Assembly (NCBI GenBank): GCA_021849615.1
Contig: JAJZSQ010000001.1
Location: 31,357-95,356 of the forward strand
Length of the DNA: 64,000 bases
From: Pseudomonadota bacterium
GTDB lineage: Bacteria > Pseudomonadota > Gammaproteobacteria > Steroidobacterales > Steroidobacteraceae
Reading direction: 5' to 3'
The notes below the pieces were generated by a model. The model had not been told where the DNA came from. It saw only the letters and a list, made by a program, of their open reading frames with translations, and ran no database searches. Below are positions 27,416 through 37,980 of this stretch, one piece after another (position 1 is the stretch's first letter; each line of letters opens with the position of its first letter). A program made the translations under genes and the position numbers.

Positions 27416-27946
27416 TCAGGTGCGCAGCAGGATCAGCAGCGCCTGGATCAGAATGCACACCCACAGCGGTGACAGATCGATACCGGCGATCGCCGGAATG
27501 AGCCGGCGGAACGGCCGCAGCACCGGTTCGCACAGCGTGGCGAGCAGGGACTGCAGGGGCGAGTAGCCGCCGGGCGCGACCAGGCTGAGCAGCGCATAGA
27601 GGATGATGGCGTAAAAATACGTCCACAGCCCCATGCGCGCGATGTCGAGCGCAACCGCGTGCACCCAGAACCAGGGGCCCACGCGCATGATCCCCTCGAA
27701 GGCGAACGTCGCGGCGACCTGCAGCACGGCGAGCAGGACGACCGCCACCACGGAGGCCGTATCGACCTTGCCCATCGGCGGCAGGACGCGCCGCAACGGC
27801 ATGATCAGCGGATTGGTCAGGCGGACGATCGCCTGGCAGATCGGGTTGCGGAAGTCCGCGCGCGTCAGCTGCAGCAGCAGCCGTGCCAGCACGACGAACA
27901 AGGCCAGTTCGAGCAGGGTTTCAATGATGTAGATGAGGGCGCTCAT
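27416..27946 (-). CDS. YggT family integral membrane protein
   Basis: Two YggT-type hydrophobic repeats, ...NPICQAIVRLTNPLIMPLRRVLPP... and ...ATLCEPVLRPFRRLIPAIAGIDLSPL. Confidence 0.88.
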   Translation of the reverse strand: MSALIYIIETLLELALFVVLARLLLQLTRADFRNPICQAIVRLTNPLIMPLRRVLPPMGKVDTASVVAVVLLAVLQVAATFAFEGIMRVGPWFWVHAVALDIARMGLWTYFYAIILYALLSLVAPGGYSPLQSLLATLCEPVLRPFRRLIPAIAGIDLSPLWVCILIQALLILLRT

Positions 27947-27966
27947 GTCGGCTTCCGCGGGGCCGC

Positions 27967-28794
27967 TCAGGCGGCCCCATACTGATCGGCCAGTTCCCGG
28001 CTGCGCTGCGCCGCGGCTGCAACCGCGCGCGCGACGATCTGATCCAGGCCCGCAGCGGCGAAGGTGCGCAGTGCCGCTTCGGTGGTTCCGCCCTTGGAGG
28101 TGACCTCGGCGCGCAGCTGCGCGAGCTCGCCGGTGCCGCTGCGGGCGAGCTCGCCGGCGCCGTGCAGCGTCGCCACGCTCAACGCGCGCGCCGCCTGCGC
28201 GCTCAGTCCGAGCGCCGTGCCCGCGGCGGCCATCAGCTCGGCCAGCAGGAAGAAGTAGGCCGGCCCGCTGCCGGAGAGCGCGGTAACCACATCGAGCGCC
28301 TCTTCGGATTCGACCCGGACCACTTCGCCCACCGAACGCAGGACCTGCTCGGCGAGCTGTGCGTGCGATGCCGCAATGCCCTCGGGAACGTACAGTCCCG
28401 TCACGCCCGCCCCGAGCAGCGCCGGCCGGTTGGGCATGGCGCGCACGATGGGCACTTCGGGCCCGCACCACTGCCGCAGGGCCGCGACGCGGATGCCGGC
28501 GGCAACCGAGAGCACCAGCGGGCGTGTGCGCGCGAACTCGGCCGCGAGCGGCCGCAGCACTTCGTTCACGTTCTGCGGCTTCACCGCCACCACGATCACC
28601 TTGGCCGTGCGCACGGCGGCAGCATTGTCGGCCGTGGCTGCGACGGCGAATTCGCGCTCGAGAGCCGCGCGCGCCGCCGCGTCGTGCTCGCCCACGGCGA
28701 GCCGCTCGGGGCGCAGGCCCTGGCGCAGCAGCCCGCCGATCAGGGCGCGGCCCATGTTGCCGCCGCCGAGTATCGCCAGATCGAGGTGATTCAT
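27967..28794 (-). CDS. proC: Pyrroline-5-carboxylate reductase
   Basis: LAILGGGNMGRALIGGLL, VVAVKPQNV, ALSGSGPAYFFLLAELMAAAG, EVTSKGGTTEAAL. Confidence 0.95.
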   Translation of the reverse strand: MNHLDLAILGGGNMGRALIGGLLRQGLRPERLAVGEHDAAARAALEREFAVAATADNAAAVRTAKVIVVAVKPQNVNEVLRPLAAEFARTRPLVLSVAAGIRVAALRQWCGPEVPIVRAMPNRPALLGAGVTGLYVPEGIAASHAQLAEQVLRSVGEVVRVESEEALDVVTALSGSGPAYFFLLAELMAAAGTALGLSAQAARALSVATLHGAGELARSGTGELAQLRAEVTSKGGTTEAALRTFAAAGLDQIVARAVAAAAQRSRELADQYGAA

Positions 28795-28837
28795 AGGCCG
28801 AGGATTGTAGCGGCTGGCGCGCACCGCCGTGCTGCGT

Positions 28838-29542
28838 TCATGCGCGCGGCGGTCGCTCGCCGAACAGCGCGGTGCCGACGCGCACGAGGGTGGAGCCCTC
28901 GAGGATGGCGTTCGGAAAGTCCGAGCTCATGCCCATCGAGAGCGTATCGAGCGCTGCGCCCGCGGCATTCAGCCCGTCACGCAACTGGCGCAGCTGCGCA
29001 AACCAGGCGCGCTGGGCTTGCGGGTCGGTCTCGGGCGGCGGAATGCACATCAGTCCGCGCAGCCGCAGCCGCGCGAGCGCCGCGACCGCGGCGGCGAGCG
29101 CGGGGAGCTCCGCGGGCGTCACGCCGGCCTTGCTGCGCTCGCCGGCGAGATTGACCTGGAGGCATACGTTCAGCGGCGGGGCATGCACGGGGCGCTGCTG
29201 CGCAAGCCGCTCGGCAATATGCAGTCGATCGATCCCGTGCACCCACTGAAACCGTTCGGCGATCGGGCGGGTTTTGTTCGCCTGCAGCCGGCCGATGAAG
29301 TGCCAGGTGAGCGGCAGGTCCTGAAGCGCCTCGAGCTTGGCGAGCGCTTCGTTCAGGTAGCTCTCGCCGAAGTCCGTGAGCCCCGCGGCGAACGCGGCGC
29401 GCACCGCCTCGGCGGGCTGGGCCTTGGACACGGCCAGAAGTGTGATGTCGGACACATTTCGCCCGGCGCTCGCCGCGGCAGCGGCGATCTCGGCGCGCAC
29501 GACTCGTACGCGCTCGGGCAAATTCTGCGAAGCCCTTATCAT
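28838..29542 (-). CDS. YggS family PLP-binding protein
   Basis: LLAVSKAQPAEAVRAAFAAGLTDFGESYLNEAL, WHFIGRLQANKTR, LSMGMSSDFPNAILEGSTLVRVGTALFG. Confidence 0.94.
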   Translation of the reverse strand: MIRASQNLPERVRVVRAEIAAAAASAGRNVSDITLLAVSKAQPAEAVRAAFAAGLTDFGESYLNEALAKLEALQDLPLTWHFIGRLQANKTRPIAERFQWVHGIDRLHIAERLAQQRPVHAPPLNVCLQVNLAGERSKAGVTPAELPALAAAVAALARLRLRGLMCIPPPETDPQAQRAWFAQLRQLRDGLNAAGAALDTLSMGMSSDFPNAILEGSTLVRVGTALFGERPPRA

Positions 29543-29624
29543 ATGGATGACCGAACCCCTCCGTTATACTGCAACGACCGGTCCGGCGCAGGCAGCGCCC
29601 CACCCGACTTCGATCGGAGACCCG

Positions 29625-30662
29625 ATGGTCGATATCGCGCAACTGCTGGCCTTCGCCGTCAAGAACAACGCCTCCGACCTGCACCTGTCGGCCGGGGTAC
29701 CGCCCATGATCCGCGTCGACGGCGACATGAAGCGGATCAATATGCCACCGCTGGCGCACAAGGAAGTGCACAGCATGGTGTATGACATCATGAACGACAA
29801 GCAGAGGAAGGCATTCGAGGAGTTCTTCGAGACCGATTTTTCCTTCGAGATCCCGAAGTTGGCGCGCTTTCGCGTCAACGCCTTCAACCAGAACCGCGGC
29901 GCCGGCGCCGTCTTCCGCACGATTCCCTCGAACATCCTCTCGCTCGATGACCTGAACGCGCCGAAGATCTTTCGCGACCTGTGCATGCTGCCGCGCGGAC
30001 TGGTTCTGGTCACGGGTCCCACCGGCTCGGGCAAATCGACCACGCTCGCCGGCATGGTCAATCACTGCAACGACAACCGACCCGATCACATCATCACCAT
30101 CGAAGACCCCATCGAATTCGTGCACGAATCGAAGCGCTGCCTGGTGAATCAGCGCGAAGTGCACCGCGACACGCTCGGCTTCAGCGAAGCGCTGCGTTCG
30201 GCACTGCGCGAAGACCCCGACGTGGTGCTGGTCGGAGAAATGCGCGACCTGGAGACGATCCGGCTGGCGCTGACCGCCGCCGAAACCGGCCACCTGGTGT
30301 TCGGCACGCTGCACACCAGCTCGGCGGCCAAGACCATCGACCGCATCGTTGACGTGTTCCCGGCCGCCGAGAAGGACATGGTCCGCTCGATGCTCTCGGA
30401 GTCGCTGCGCGCAGTCATCTCCCAGACGCTGCTGAAGCGCATGGGCGGCGGCCGGGTGGCGGCCCACGAAATCATGATCGGCACCCCTGCGATCCGCAAC
30501 CTGATCCGCGAAGGCAAGATCGCGCAGATGTACTCGGCGATCCAGACCGGCCAGGCCTCGGGTATGCAGACGCTCGATCAGTGTCTGGCGGAACTGCTCG
30601 CCAAGGGCCAGGTGAGCAAGGAAGAGGCCCGCTTCAAGGCCCAGAACAAGGACAGCCTGTGA
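29625..30662 (+). CDS. pilT: Type IV pilus retraction ATPase PilT
   Basis: NNASDLHLSAG, GPTGSGKSTTLAGM, LVGEMRDLET, AIRNLIREGKIAQMYSAIQTG. Confidence 0.96.
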   Translation: MVDIAQLLAFAVKNNASDLHLSAGVPPMIRVDGDMKRINMPPLAHKEVHSMVYDIMNDKQRKAFEEFFETDFSFEIPKLARFRVNAFNQNRGAGAVFRTIPSNILSLDDLNAPKIFRDLCMLPRGLVLVTGPTGSGKSTTLAGMVNHCNDNRPDHIITIEDPIEFVHESKRCLVNQREVHRDTLGFSEALRSALREDPDVVLVGEMRDLETIRLALTAAETGHLVFGTLHTSSAAKTIDRIVDVFPAAEKDMVRSMLSESLRAVISQTLLKRMGGGRVAAHEIMIGTPAIRNLIREGKIAQMYSAIQTGQASGMQTLDQCLAELLAKGQVSKEEARFKAQNKDSL

Positions 30663-30707
30663 GACCGCCCCGAGCGCAGCAGCCGTGAACCGAAAGGGTG
30701 CTTCCTG

Positions 30708-31865
30708 ATGCCCATGGACCGCGATCAAGCCATCAAGCTGATTCATGATCTGCTGCGGCGCATGGTCGAGCGCAAAGCCTCGGACCTGTTCCTCACGGCG
30801 GGCTTCCCACCGGCGCTGAAGATCGACGGCGAGGTACGCCCGCAGAGCGAACGGGTGCTCACCGCCGAGCAGTCCGCCACCCTGGTGCGCTCGCTGATGA
30901 ACGACCGTCAAACGCGCGAGTTCGACGCCACCAAGGAGAGCAATTTCGCGATCGGACCGCCGGGCATCGGGCGCTTTCGCGTCAGCGCATTCATGCAGCA
31001 GAGCGCCGCCGGCTGCGTCATCCGCATGATCAATGCCGAGATTCCGAGTTTCGAGGATCTGGACCTGCCGCCGATCCTGAAGGAGCTCTCGCTCTCCAAG
31101 CGCGGTCTGGTGGTGGTGGTCGGCGGCACCGGCTCGGGCAAGTCGACGACGCTCGCAGCCATGATCGGCTACCGCAACGAGAAAACCCGCGGGCACATCG
31201 TCACCGTGGAGGATCCGGTCGAGTTCATTCACCAGCACAAGGGCTGCGTCATTACGCACCGCGACGTCGGCGTCGATACCGAGTCCTGGCAGATCGCGCT
31301 GAAGAACGTGCTGCGCCAGGCGCCGGACGTCATCTACATCGGCGAGATCCGCGACCGTGAAACGATGGAGTATGCTGTGCAGTTCGCCGAAACCGGCCAC
31401 CTGGTGTTCTCGACCCTGCACGCGAACAACGCCAACCAGGCCCTCGACCGCATCATCAATTTCTTCCCCGACGAACGGCGCGAGCAGCTGCTGATGGATC
31501 TGTCGCTGAACATCCGCGCCTTCGTCTCCCAGCGCTTGGTGGCGCGCGAGAGCGGTTCGGGCCGCATTGCCGCGATGGAGATCATGCTCAACTCGCCGCT
31601 GATCCAGGACCTGATCTTCAAGGGCGAGGTGGTCAAGATCCGCGACGTGATGGCACGCTCGAATCGCCTCGGCATGAAGACTTTCGATCAGTCGCTGTTT
31701 GAGCTGTACGAGGCCGGGTTCATCTCCTACGAAGATGCGCTGCGCAACGCCGACTCGAAGAACGAGCTGCGACTGCGGGTGAAGCTCGAGAGTCACCGTG
31801 ATGCCCCGTCGCTCGAGGAGGGGAGCCTCGCGATCATGGACGAACAGGAGGATCGGCCCTCATGA
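30708..31865 (+). CDS. pilU: PilT-dependent retraction ATPase PilU
   Basis: RKASDLFLTAGFPP, GGTGSGKSTTLA, IYIGEIRDRETM, LHANNANQALDRIINFFP. Confidence 0.92.
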   Translation: MPMDRDQAIKLIHDLLRRMVERKASDLFLTAGFPPALKIDGEVRPQSERVLTAEQSATLVRSLMNDRQTREFDATKESNFAIGPPGIGRFRVSAFMQQSAAGCVIRMINAEIPSFEDLDLPPILKELSLSKRGLVVVVGGTGSGKSTTLAAMIGYRNEKTRGHIVTVEDPVEFIHQHKGCVITHRDVGVDTESWQIALKNVLRQAPDVIYIGEIRDRETMEYAVQFAETGHLVFSTLHANNANQALDRIINFFPDERREQLLMDLSLNIRAFVSQRLVARESGSGRIAAMEIMLNSPLIQDLIFKGEVVKIRDVMARSNRLGMKTFDQSLFELYEAGFISYEDALRNADSKNELRLRVKLESHRDAPSLEEGSLAIMDEQEDRPS

Positions 31866-32989
31866 GCGCGCCGCCCGGTGCTGAGCCGCTCGAGCCCGCG
31901 GCCGAGCCGCGCGCCGATGAGGCGGCGCTGCAGATCAACACCAAGCCGCTGTTCAAGCTGATGGTCGAGCGGCGCGCGTCCGATCTGTTCTTTACCAGCA
32001 ACGCACCGATCAAGATCAAGATCGAAGGGCAGATCTACCCGATCAACAAGCAGGTGCTCAGCCCGGCAATGGTGCGCCAGGCGGCGCTCGCGTTGATGAC
32101 CCCCGAGCAGCGCGAGGAATTCGCGCGCGAGCTCGAGCTTGATTTCGCTATTTCCGAGCCCGGTCTCGGCCGCTTCCGCGTCAACGTGTTCATGCAGCGG
32201 GGCTCCCCTGCGGTGGTGCTGCGCTACATCACCGCGGAGATGCCGCGCTTCGAGACGCTGGGGTTGCCGGAGGCGGTGGCGGAGCTCGCCCAGCACAAGC
32301 GCGGCCTGGTGCTGGTGGTGGGCGCAGCCGGCTCGGGAAAATCCACGACGCTCGCGTCCATGATCAACCTGCGCAATGAGACGGCCTCGGACCACATTCT
32401 CACCATCGAGGATCCGGTCGAGTTCCTGCATGCCAACAAGCGCTCGATCGTCAATCAGCGCGAGGTGGGCAGTGATACGAAATCGTTCGCGCGCGCGCTG
32501 CGCGGTGCGCTGCGCGCCGCCCCGGACGTGATCCTGGTCGGGGAGATCCGCGATCGCGACAGCATGGAGGCGGCGATCCACCTCGCGGGCACCGGCCATC
32601 TGGTGCTCGCCACGCTGCATGCGAACAACTGTGCGCAGACGCTCGATCGCATCATCAACATGTTTCCGCCCGAGCAGCATGGGCAGATCTTCCTCGATCT
32701 GTCGCAGTACCTGCGCGGCATCCTTGCGCAGCGCCTGGTGATGGGCAAGGACGGGCATCGGGTCGCTGCGGTCGAAGTCATGATCAATACCCCGCACATT
32801 GCGGACCTGATCAACAAGGGTGACGTGGTGGGCGTGAAGGAGGCGATTGCGGCCAGCGCCGAGCAGGGCATCCGCAGCTTCGACGCTGCGCTGCACGAGC
32901 TGTACAAGCAGGGGCGGGTCGAGCTTGCCCACGCCCTCGCCAACGCCGATTCGCGCGCCAATCTCGAGGCGAAGATCAACTTCGGCTGA
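31862..32989 (+). CDS. Third PilT/PilU-family ATPase, PilU-like paralogue
   Basis: RRASDLFFTSNAPIKIKIEG, Walker A GAAGSGKSTTLA, LVGEIRDRDSM, LHANNCAQTLDRIINMFP; ATG overlaps pilU stop (ATGA). Confidence 0.93.
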   Translation: MSAPPGAEPLEPAAEPRADEAALQINTKPLFKLMVERRASDLFFTSNAPIKIKIEGQIYPINKQVLSPAMVRQAALALMTPEQREEFARELELDFAISEPGLGRFRVNVFMQRGSPAVVLRYITAEMPRFETLGLPEAVAELAQHKRGLVLVVGAAGSGKSTTLASMINLRNETASDHILTIEDPVEFLHANKRSIVNQREVGSDTKSFARALRGALRAAPDVILVGEIRDRDSMEAAIHLAGTGHLVLATLHANNCAQTLDRIINMFPPEQHGQIFLDLSQYLRGILAQRLVMGKDGHRVAAVEVMINTPHIADLINKGDVVGVKEAIAASAEQGIRSFDAALHELYKQGRVELAHALANADSRANLEAKINFG

Positions 32990-33102
32990 CGCGCCGCTGT
33001 GCACGGACGGGCGCTAAACGCCTCGGGGGATCCCTTGGGGGGGATCGACCCCGGCGGCTCATGGCGCCGCGCTGCGGGATGTCCGCCCTCGAGAGGGTCT
33101 GG

Positions 33103-33971
33103 TCAGAACACCTGCAGCGCGTCGAAGACCGGTCCGTCGACGCACACCCGCTTCATCGCATCCCCATCGGCAGTGCGCACCCGGACCGTGCAGCCGGCGC
33201 AGCCGCCGACGCCGCATGCCATGAATTCCTCGAGCGACACCTGACAGGGCACCGCATAGCGGCGGGCGAGCTGGGCGGCAGCCGCCAGCATCGGGGTCGG
33301 CCCGCAGGCGAACAGTTCCACCTCGGCGAGCGCGGCAGAGGACAGTGAGCCGAGCCATTCCCCGGCGAGTTCGGTGACGTAGCCCTCGAAGCAGCCCGGG
33401 AATCCTGCCCGGCTCGCGAGCCGGCTCGGAATGTCCCATTCCTCGAGCAGCGGCATGCTGGCGATGGTGCCGGCCGGCATCCCCGGCACCACCAGCGTCG
33501 AGGGTCGCGGATGGAACGGGAAGGGAATCTCTGAGCCCATCAGCACGAGCGGCAACCATGGCTCGCCGCTCTCGCGCAGGCGCTCGGCGAGGAAGATCAT
33601 CGGCGGAATGCCCACGCCCCCGCCGATGAGCACGGTTCGCGGCCGTTCCCGGTGCGCCGTGAACGGCCGGCCGATCGGTCCGATGATGCTGACGGTCTCG
33701 CCGGGTTTGCGCCCCGCCAGAGCACGCAGGCCGGGGCCGACGATCTTGTAGAGCACGTCGATCCAGCCGGCCTCGGGGTCGGCACGCATGATCGACAGCG
33801 GCCGGCGCATCGGGATCGACGGGTCGCAGGTCAGGTGCACGAAGCTGCCCGGTTCGGCCAGCCGGGCACAGGCCGGCGCCTCCAGGCGCAGCACGAACTG
33901 TTCGCCCTCGAACGCGCTCTGGCGCACGATCCGTGCATCTTCCAGGCGCAGCGTGCCGCGGTCGGCGTGAC

Positions 33972-33975
<4 letters not shown>
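33103..33975 (-). CDS. PyrK-like dihydroorotate dehydrogenase electron-transfer subunit / FNR-family iron-sulfur flavoprotein
   Basis: RPLSIMRADPEAGWIDVLYKIVGPGLRAL, LIGGGVGIPPM, ACGPTPML, FMACGVGGCAGCTVRV...KRVCVDGPVFDA. Confidence 0.82.
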
Positions 33976-34928
<953 letters not shown>

Positions 34929-34998
34929 GCGCCCTCCGGGACGTGGTCGCGCTGCGGCTTCATCCGCGATCGCCCGCAGGCGGGCGACAGTGTGAGGT

Positions 34999-35448
34999 TC
35001 ATGGCAGTTCTTCTCCAGGCTCTCCGGACAGCCAGCGCTCGAGGATGACCGCCGCCGCGGCGCTGTCGATGTGTTCGCGGCGCACCCGCCGCCGCTCGCC
35101 ACGCGCGCGCCGTTCCTTCAGCGCCTCACCGGCCTCCAGGGAGGAGAAGCGCTCATCGATCAGGCTCACGGGCAGCGCGAATCTGCGCTTGAGCTCTTCG
35201 GCGAAGCGTCGCGCGTGTGGCAGCAGCGCGCCGGCGGTGCCGTCGGCATTATACGGGGCGCCGACCACCGCACGGTCGGGATTGAACGCGCGCATCTCAC
35301 GGCCGATCGAGTCCCAGTCCGGGGTGCCGTCGCGCGCCGCTGCCGCGCGCCGCGGCGCGGCGCGGCCGGTGAGGGTATCCCCGGTGGCCATGCCGATGCG
35401 TCTGAATCCGAAGTCGAAGGCGAGGACGCGCAGGATCGGTTCAGGCAT
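34999..35448 (-). CDS. ruvX: Putative pre-16S rRNA nuclease YqgF/RuvX
   Basis: VLAFDFGFRRIGMATGD, VVGAPYNADGT, LIDERFSSLEA, HIDSAAAAVILERWL. Confidence 0.92.
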   Translation of the reverse strand: MPEPILRVLAFDFGFRRIGMATGDTLTGRAAPRRAAAARDGTPDWDSIGREMRAFNPDRAVVGAPYNADGTAGALLPHARRFAEELKRRFALPVSLIDERFSSLEAGEALKERRARGERRRVRREHIDSAAAAVILERWLSGEPGEELP

Positions 35449-36106
35449 GTCCGGCGGTCGGGCTGAGCTGACCGACGCTGATGCCGAGCAGGTCCCAGGC
35501 TCCGCTCCAGCGCTGCTCGAACGGCAGTTCGAACACCACGCGGGCATCGACCGGCACCGACAGCCATGCGTTCTGCAGGATCTCGCGCTCGAGCTGCCCG
35601 GAGTCCCAGCCCGCATAGCCGAGGGCGATGAAGGCGTCCTCGGGACCTTCGCCCCGGGCCATCGCCGCCAGCACGTCGCGCGAAGTGGTCACCTGGATGG
35701 TCTCGGACACCCGATGGGTGTGGTCCCAGTGCCCACCCGGACGGTGCAGCACGAAGCCGCGGTCGGTGTGCACCGGACCGCCGCGCAGCACGGGCTGCTC
35801 GGCGACCCGCTCGCTCGCGGCCGTCAGCTGCATCTGCGAGAACACGTCCGCGAGGTGCATCGGCAGGGGCTTGTTCAACACGATCCCGAGCGCGCTGCGA
35901 TCCGTGTGCTCGCAGATGAGCACCACGGTCTGGGAGAAGTTCGGATCGGCCAGCGAGGGCATGGCGATCAGCAGGTGATTGGTGAGGTTGGCGAAACCGC
36001 GGGTCTCGTCTTGTACGCTGCGGCGCGCACCCTCGGCTGCGCTGGGCCGTCCCGCCTCGACCTCGGGCGCGCCGTCGCCGCCCGGCTTGCTGCTTTGCTC
36101 GCTCAT
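35441..36106 (-). CDS. YqgE/AlgH family protein
   Basis: NHLLIAMPSLADPNFSQTVVLICEHTDRSALGIVLNKPL, RGGPVHTDRGFVLH, GYAGWDSGQLEREI. Confidence 0.93.
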   Translation of the reverse strand: MSEQSSKPGGDGAPEVEAGRPSAAEGARRSVQDETRGFANLTNHLLIAMPSLADPNFSQTVVLICEHTDRSALGIVLNKPLPMHLADVFSQMQLTAASERVAEQPVLRGGPVHTDRGFVLHRPGGHWDHTHRVSETIQVTTSRDVLAAMARGEGPEDAFIALGYAGWDSGQLEREILQNAWLSVPVDARVVFELPFEQRWSGAWDLLGISVGQLSPTAGHA

Positions 36107-36137
36107 GTCTTCAGTATGGGGACGGCAGGCGCGCGGC

Positions 36138-37007
36138 TCAAGGCATGCGCACCGAACCGCGCATCCGGCCGCCCTCGAACTGCCACTCGTAGGTGAAGCG
36201 CAGCATACGGTAGCGCTGTGCGAGGTTCGGCGGGAACGGTTCGAAGGGGCTCGCCAGGCGCAAAATCGCGAGCGCCGCCTGATCGAGCGCCGGGTCGCCG
36301 CTCGAGCGGCGGATCACCGCGCGGACCAGCCGACCATCGGCGTCGATGGCAACCTCGATCACGGGGTTGGCGTGTGCGGTCTCGCGCGCGGCCACGGGGA
36401 AGTTCAGCGTGCCGATCCGCTCGACCTTGCGGCGCCAGGCCACCAGGTAGGGCGCCACGATCGCCGAGCGCGTATCGGGACTGACCCACAGCGCGCGCTT
36501 CGGGCCGTTGAGGCGCACTGGCCCCCCGGCGCTCGCCCCGAGCGCACCATCGGCGCCTGCGGCACGCGTGCCGGCGAACGATCCGGGTGCGCTGCTCACG
36601 CGGTAGGTGACGCGAGTGCTCCAGGCCGTCGTGGTCAGCACCCGTTCGGCTCCGCCCTGCGCCGGGCGGCCCGGCGGGGCCGAACGGTGCCGGCCGCCCG
36701 TGGCACGTGCCGGCACCCCGAGGCGCCGTGCCGGGGTGTTCGGCTGCACGTCGTGGCGGGTGTTGCCCGAACCGAGTTGTGTGCGTTGCGCGAGGTAGGC
36801 CGCCTTGGGGTTGTGCGCGGCGCTCGGCAGCTGGTCCGAGACCAGCAGCACGCGCAATCCGGGCGCACCGCGTCCTGCGGCGAGCGGGCTGTTGAACGTC
36901 ACCCCGAGAATGAGCAGCCCGTGCAGCAGCGCTGCCAGGAACAGCATCGCCATCAGCCGCTCGCGCGGGGTGCGGGCGGCTTGGGCCGAAGCGCTCTGCA
37001 GGCTCAT
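36138..37007 (-). CDS. Energy transducer TonB family protein
   Basis: Single N-terminal TM helix; C-terminal VIEVAIDADGRLVRAVIRRSSGDPALDQAALAILRLASPFEPFPP. Confidence 0.82.
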   Translation of the reverse strand: MSLQSASAQAARTPRERLMAMLFLAALLHGLLILGVTFNSPLAAGRGAPGLRVLLVSDQLPSAAHNPKAAYLAQRTQLGSGNTRHDVQPNTPARRLGVPARATGGRHRSAPPGRPAQGGAERVLTTTAWSTRVTYRVSSAPGSFAGTRAAGADGALGASAGGPVRLNGPKRALWVSPDTRSAIVAPYLVAWRRKVERIGTLNFPVAARETAHANPVIEVAIDADGRLVRAVIRRSSGDPALDQAALAILRLASPFEPFPPNLAQRYRMLRFTYEWQFEGGRMRGSVRMP

Positions 37008-37017
37008 CGGCGCACGG

Positions 37018-37980
37018 TCAGCGCCCGGGGCGCGCCAGGCGCTGCTCGATCGCCGCCATCAGCCGTCCACCGATGTCGATCGGGTGTTTCTTTTCGATTT
37101 CGCGGATGCCCGTCGGGCTGGTCACGTTGATCTCCGTGACGAACCCGCCGATCACATCGAGACCGACGAACAGCATGCCGGCGGCCGAGAGTGCCGGGCC
37201 GATCTCACCGGCGAGCCACCGCTCCCGCTCGCTGAGCTCGCGGACCTCGGCACGGGCACCGGCGGCGAGGTTACCGCGGTTGTCGTGCGGCAGCGGGATG
37301 CGCGCGAGCGCATAGGGCAGCGGCTGACCGTCGATCAGCAGCACGCGGGTGTCCCCGCCGGTGGTGATCTCCGGGAGGTAGCGTTGCGCGATTGCGAAGC
37401 GCTGACCGTAATCGGTGAGCGTCTCGAACACCACGTTGCGGTTCTTGTCTTGCGCCTCAAGCACGAAAATCGAGCGCCCGCCCATGCCGTGCAGCGGTTT
37501 GCAGACGATCTTGCCGTGTTCGGCGAGGAAGGCCGCCATGTCGGCCATGTCGCGGGTGATCAGGGTCGGGGCGCAGCACTGCGGGAACCAGGCGGTGTAG
37601 ACCTTCTCGTTCATGTCGCGCAGCCCGCGCGGGCGGTTCACCACCAGCGCCCCCTGCAGCTCGGCCCGCTCGAGGATATAGGTCGTGTAGATGTATTCGG
37701 TATCGAACGGCGGGTCCTTGCGCATCAGGATGCACTCGAGGTCCCCGAGGCGCATCGTCTGCGGTTCGCCGAGCTCGAACCAGCGCGCCGGGTCCGCCGC
37801 GACTCGCAGTGCGCGCACCCGGCCCCAGGCGATGCCATCGCGCAGCCACACGTCGCGCTGTTCCATGTAGAGCAGGGACCAGCCGCGCGCCTGGGCGGCG
37901 AGCAGCATGGCGAGCGTCGAGTCCTTGGCATAGTGAATGGCGTGTATCGGATCCATGAGCACGCCGAGACGGATGGACAT
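37018..37980 (-). CDS. gshB: Glutathione synthase
   Basis: LGVLMDPIHAIHYAKDSTLAMLLAAQARGW, MRKDPPFDTEYIYTTYIL, GGDTRVLLIDGQPLPYALARIP, GLDVIGGFVTEINVTSPTGIREI. Confidence 0.96.
   Translation of the reverse strand: MSIRLGVLMDPIHAIHYAKDSTLAMLLAAQARGWSLLYMEQRDVWLRDGIAWGRVRALRVAADPARWFELGEPQTMRLGDLECILMRKDPPFDTEYIYTTYILERAELQGALVVNRPRGLRDMNEKVYTAWFPQCCAPTLITRDMADMAAFLAEHGKIVCKPLHGMGGRSIFVLEAQDKNRNVVFETLTDYGQRFAIAQRYLPEITTGGDTRVLLIDGQPLPYALARIPLPHDNRGNLAAGARAEVRELSERERWLAGEIGPALSAAGMLFVGLDVIGGFVTEINVTSPTGIREIEKKHPIDIGGRLMAAIEQRLARPGR

Noticed and set aside
28977-31796. 939-aa minus-strand ORF across pilT/pilU
   Set aside because: Antisense shadow of strongly supported PilT and PilU genes; no recognisable motifs.
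31793-33004. 403-aa minus-strand ORF opposite the third PilT-family gene
   Set aside because: Antisense shadow; low-complexity composition.
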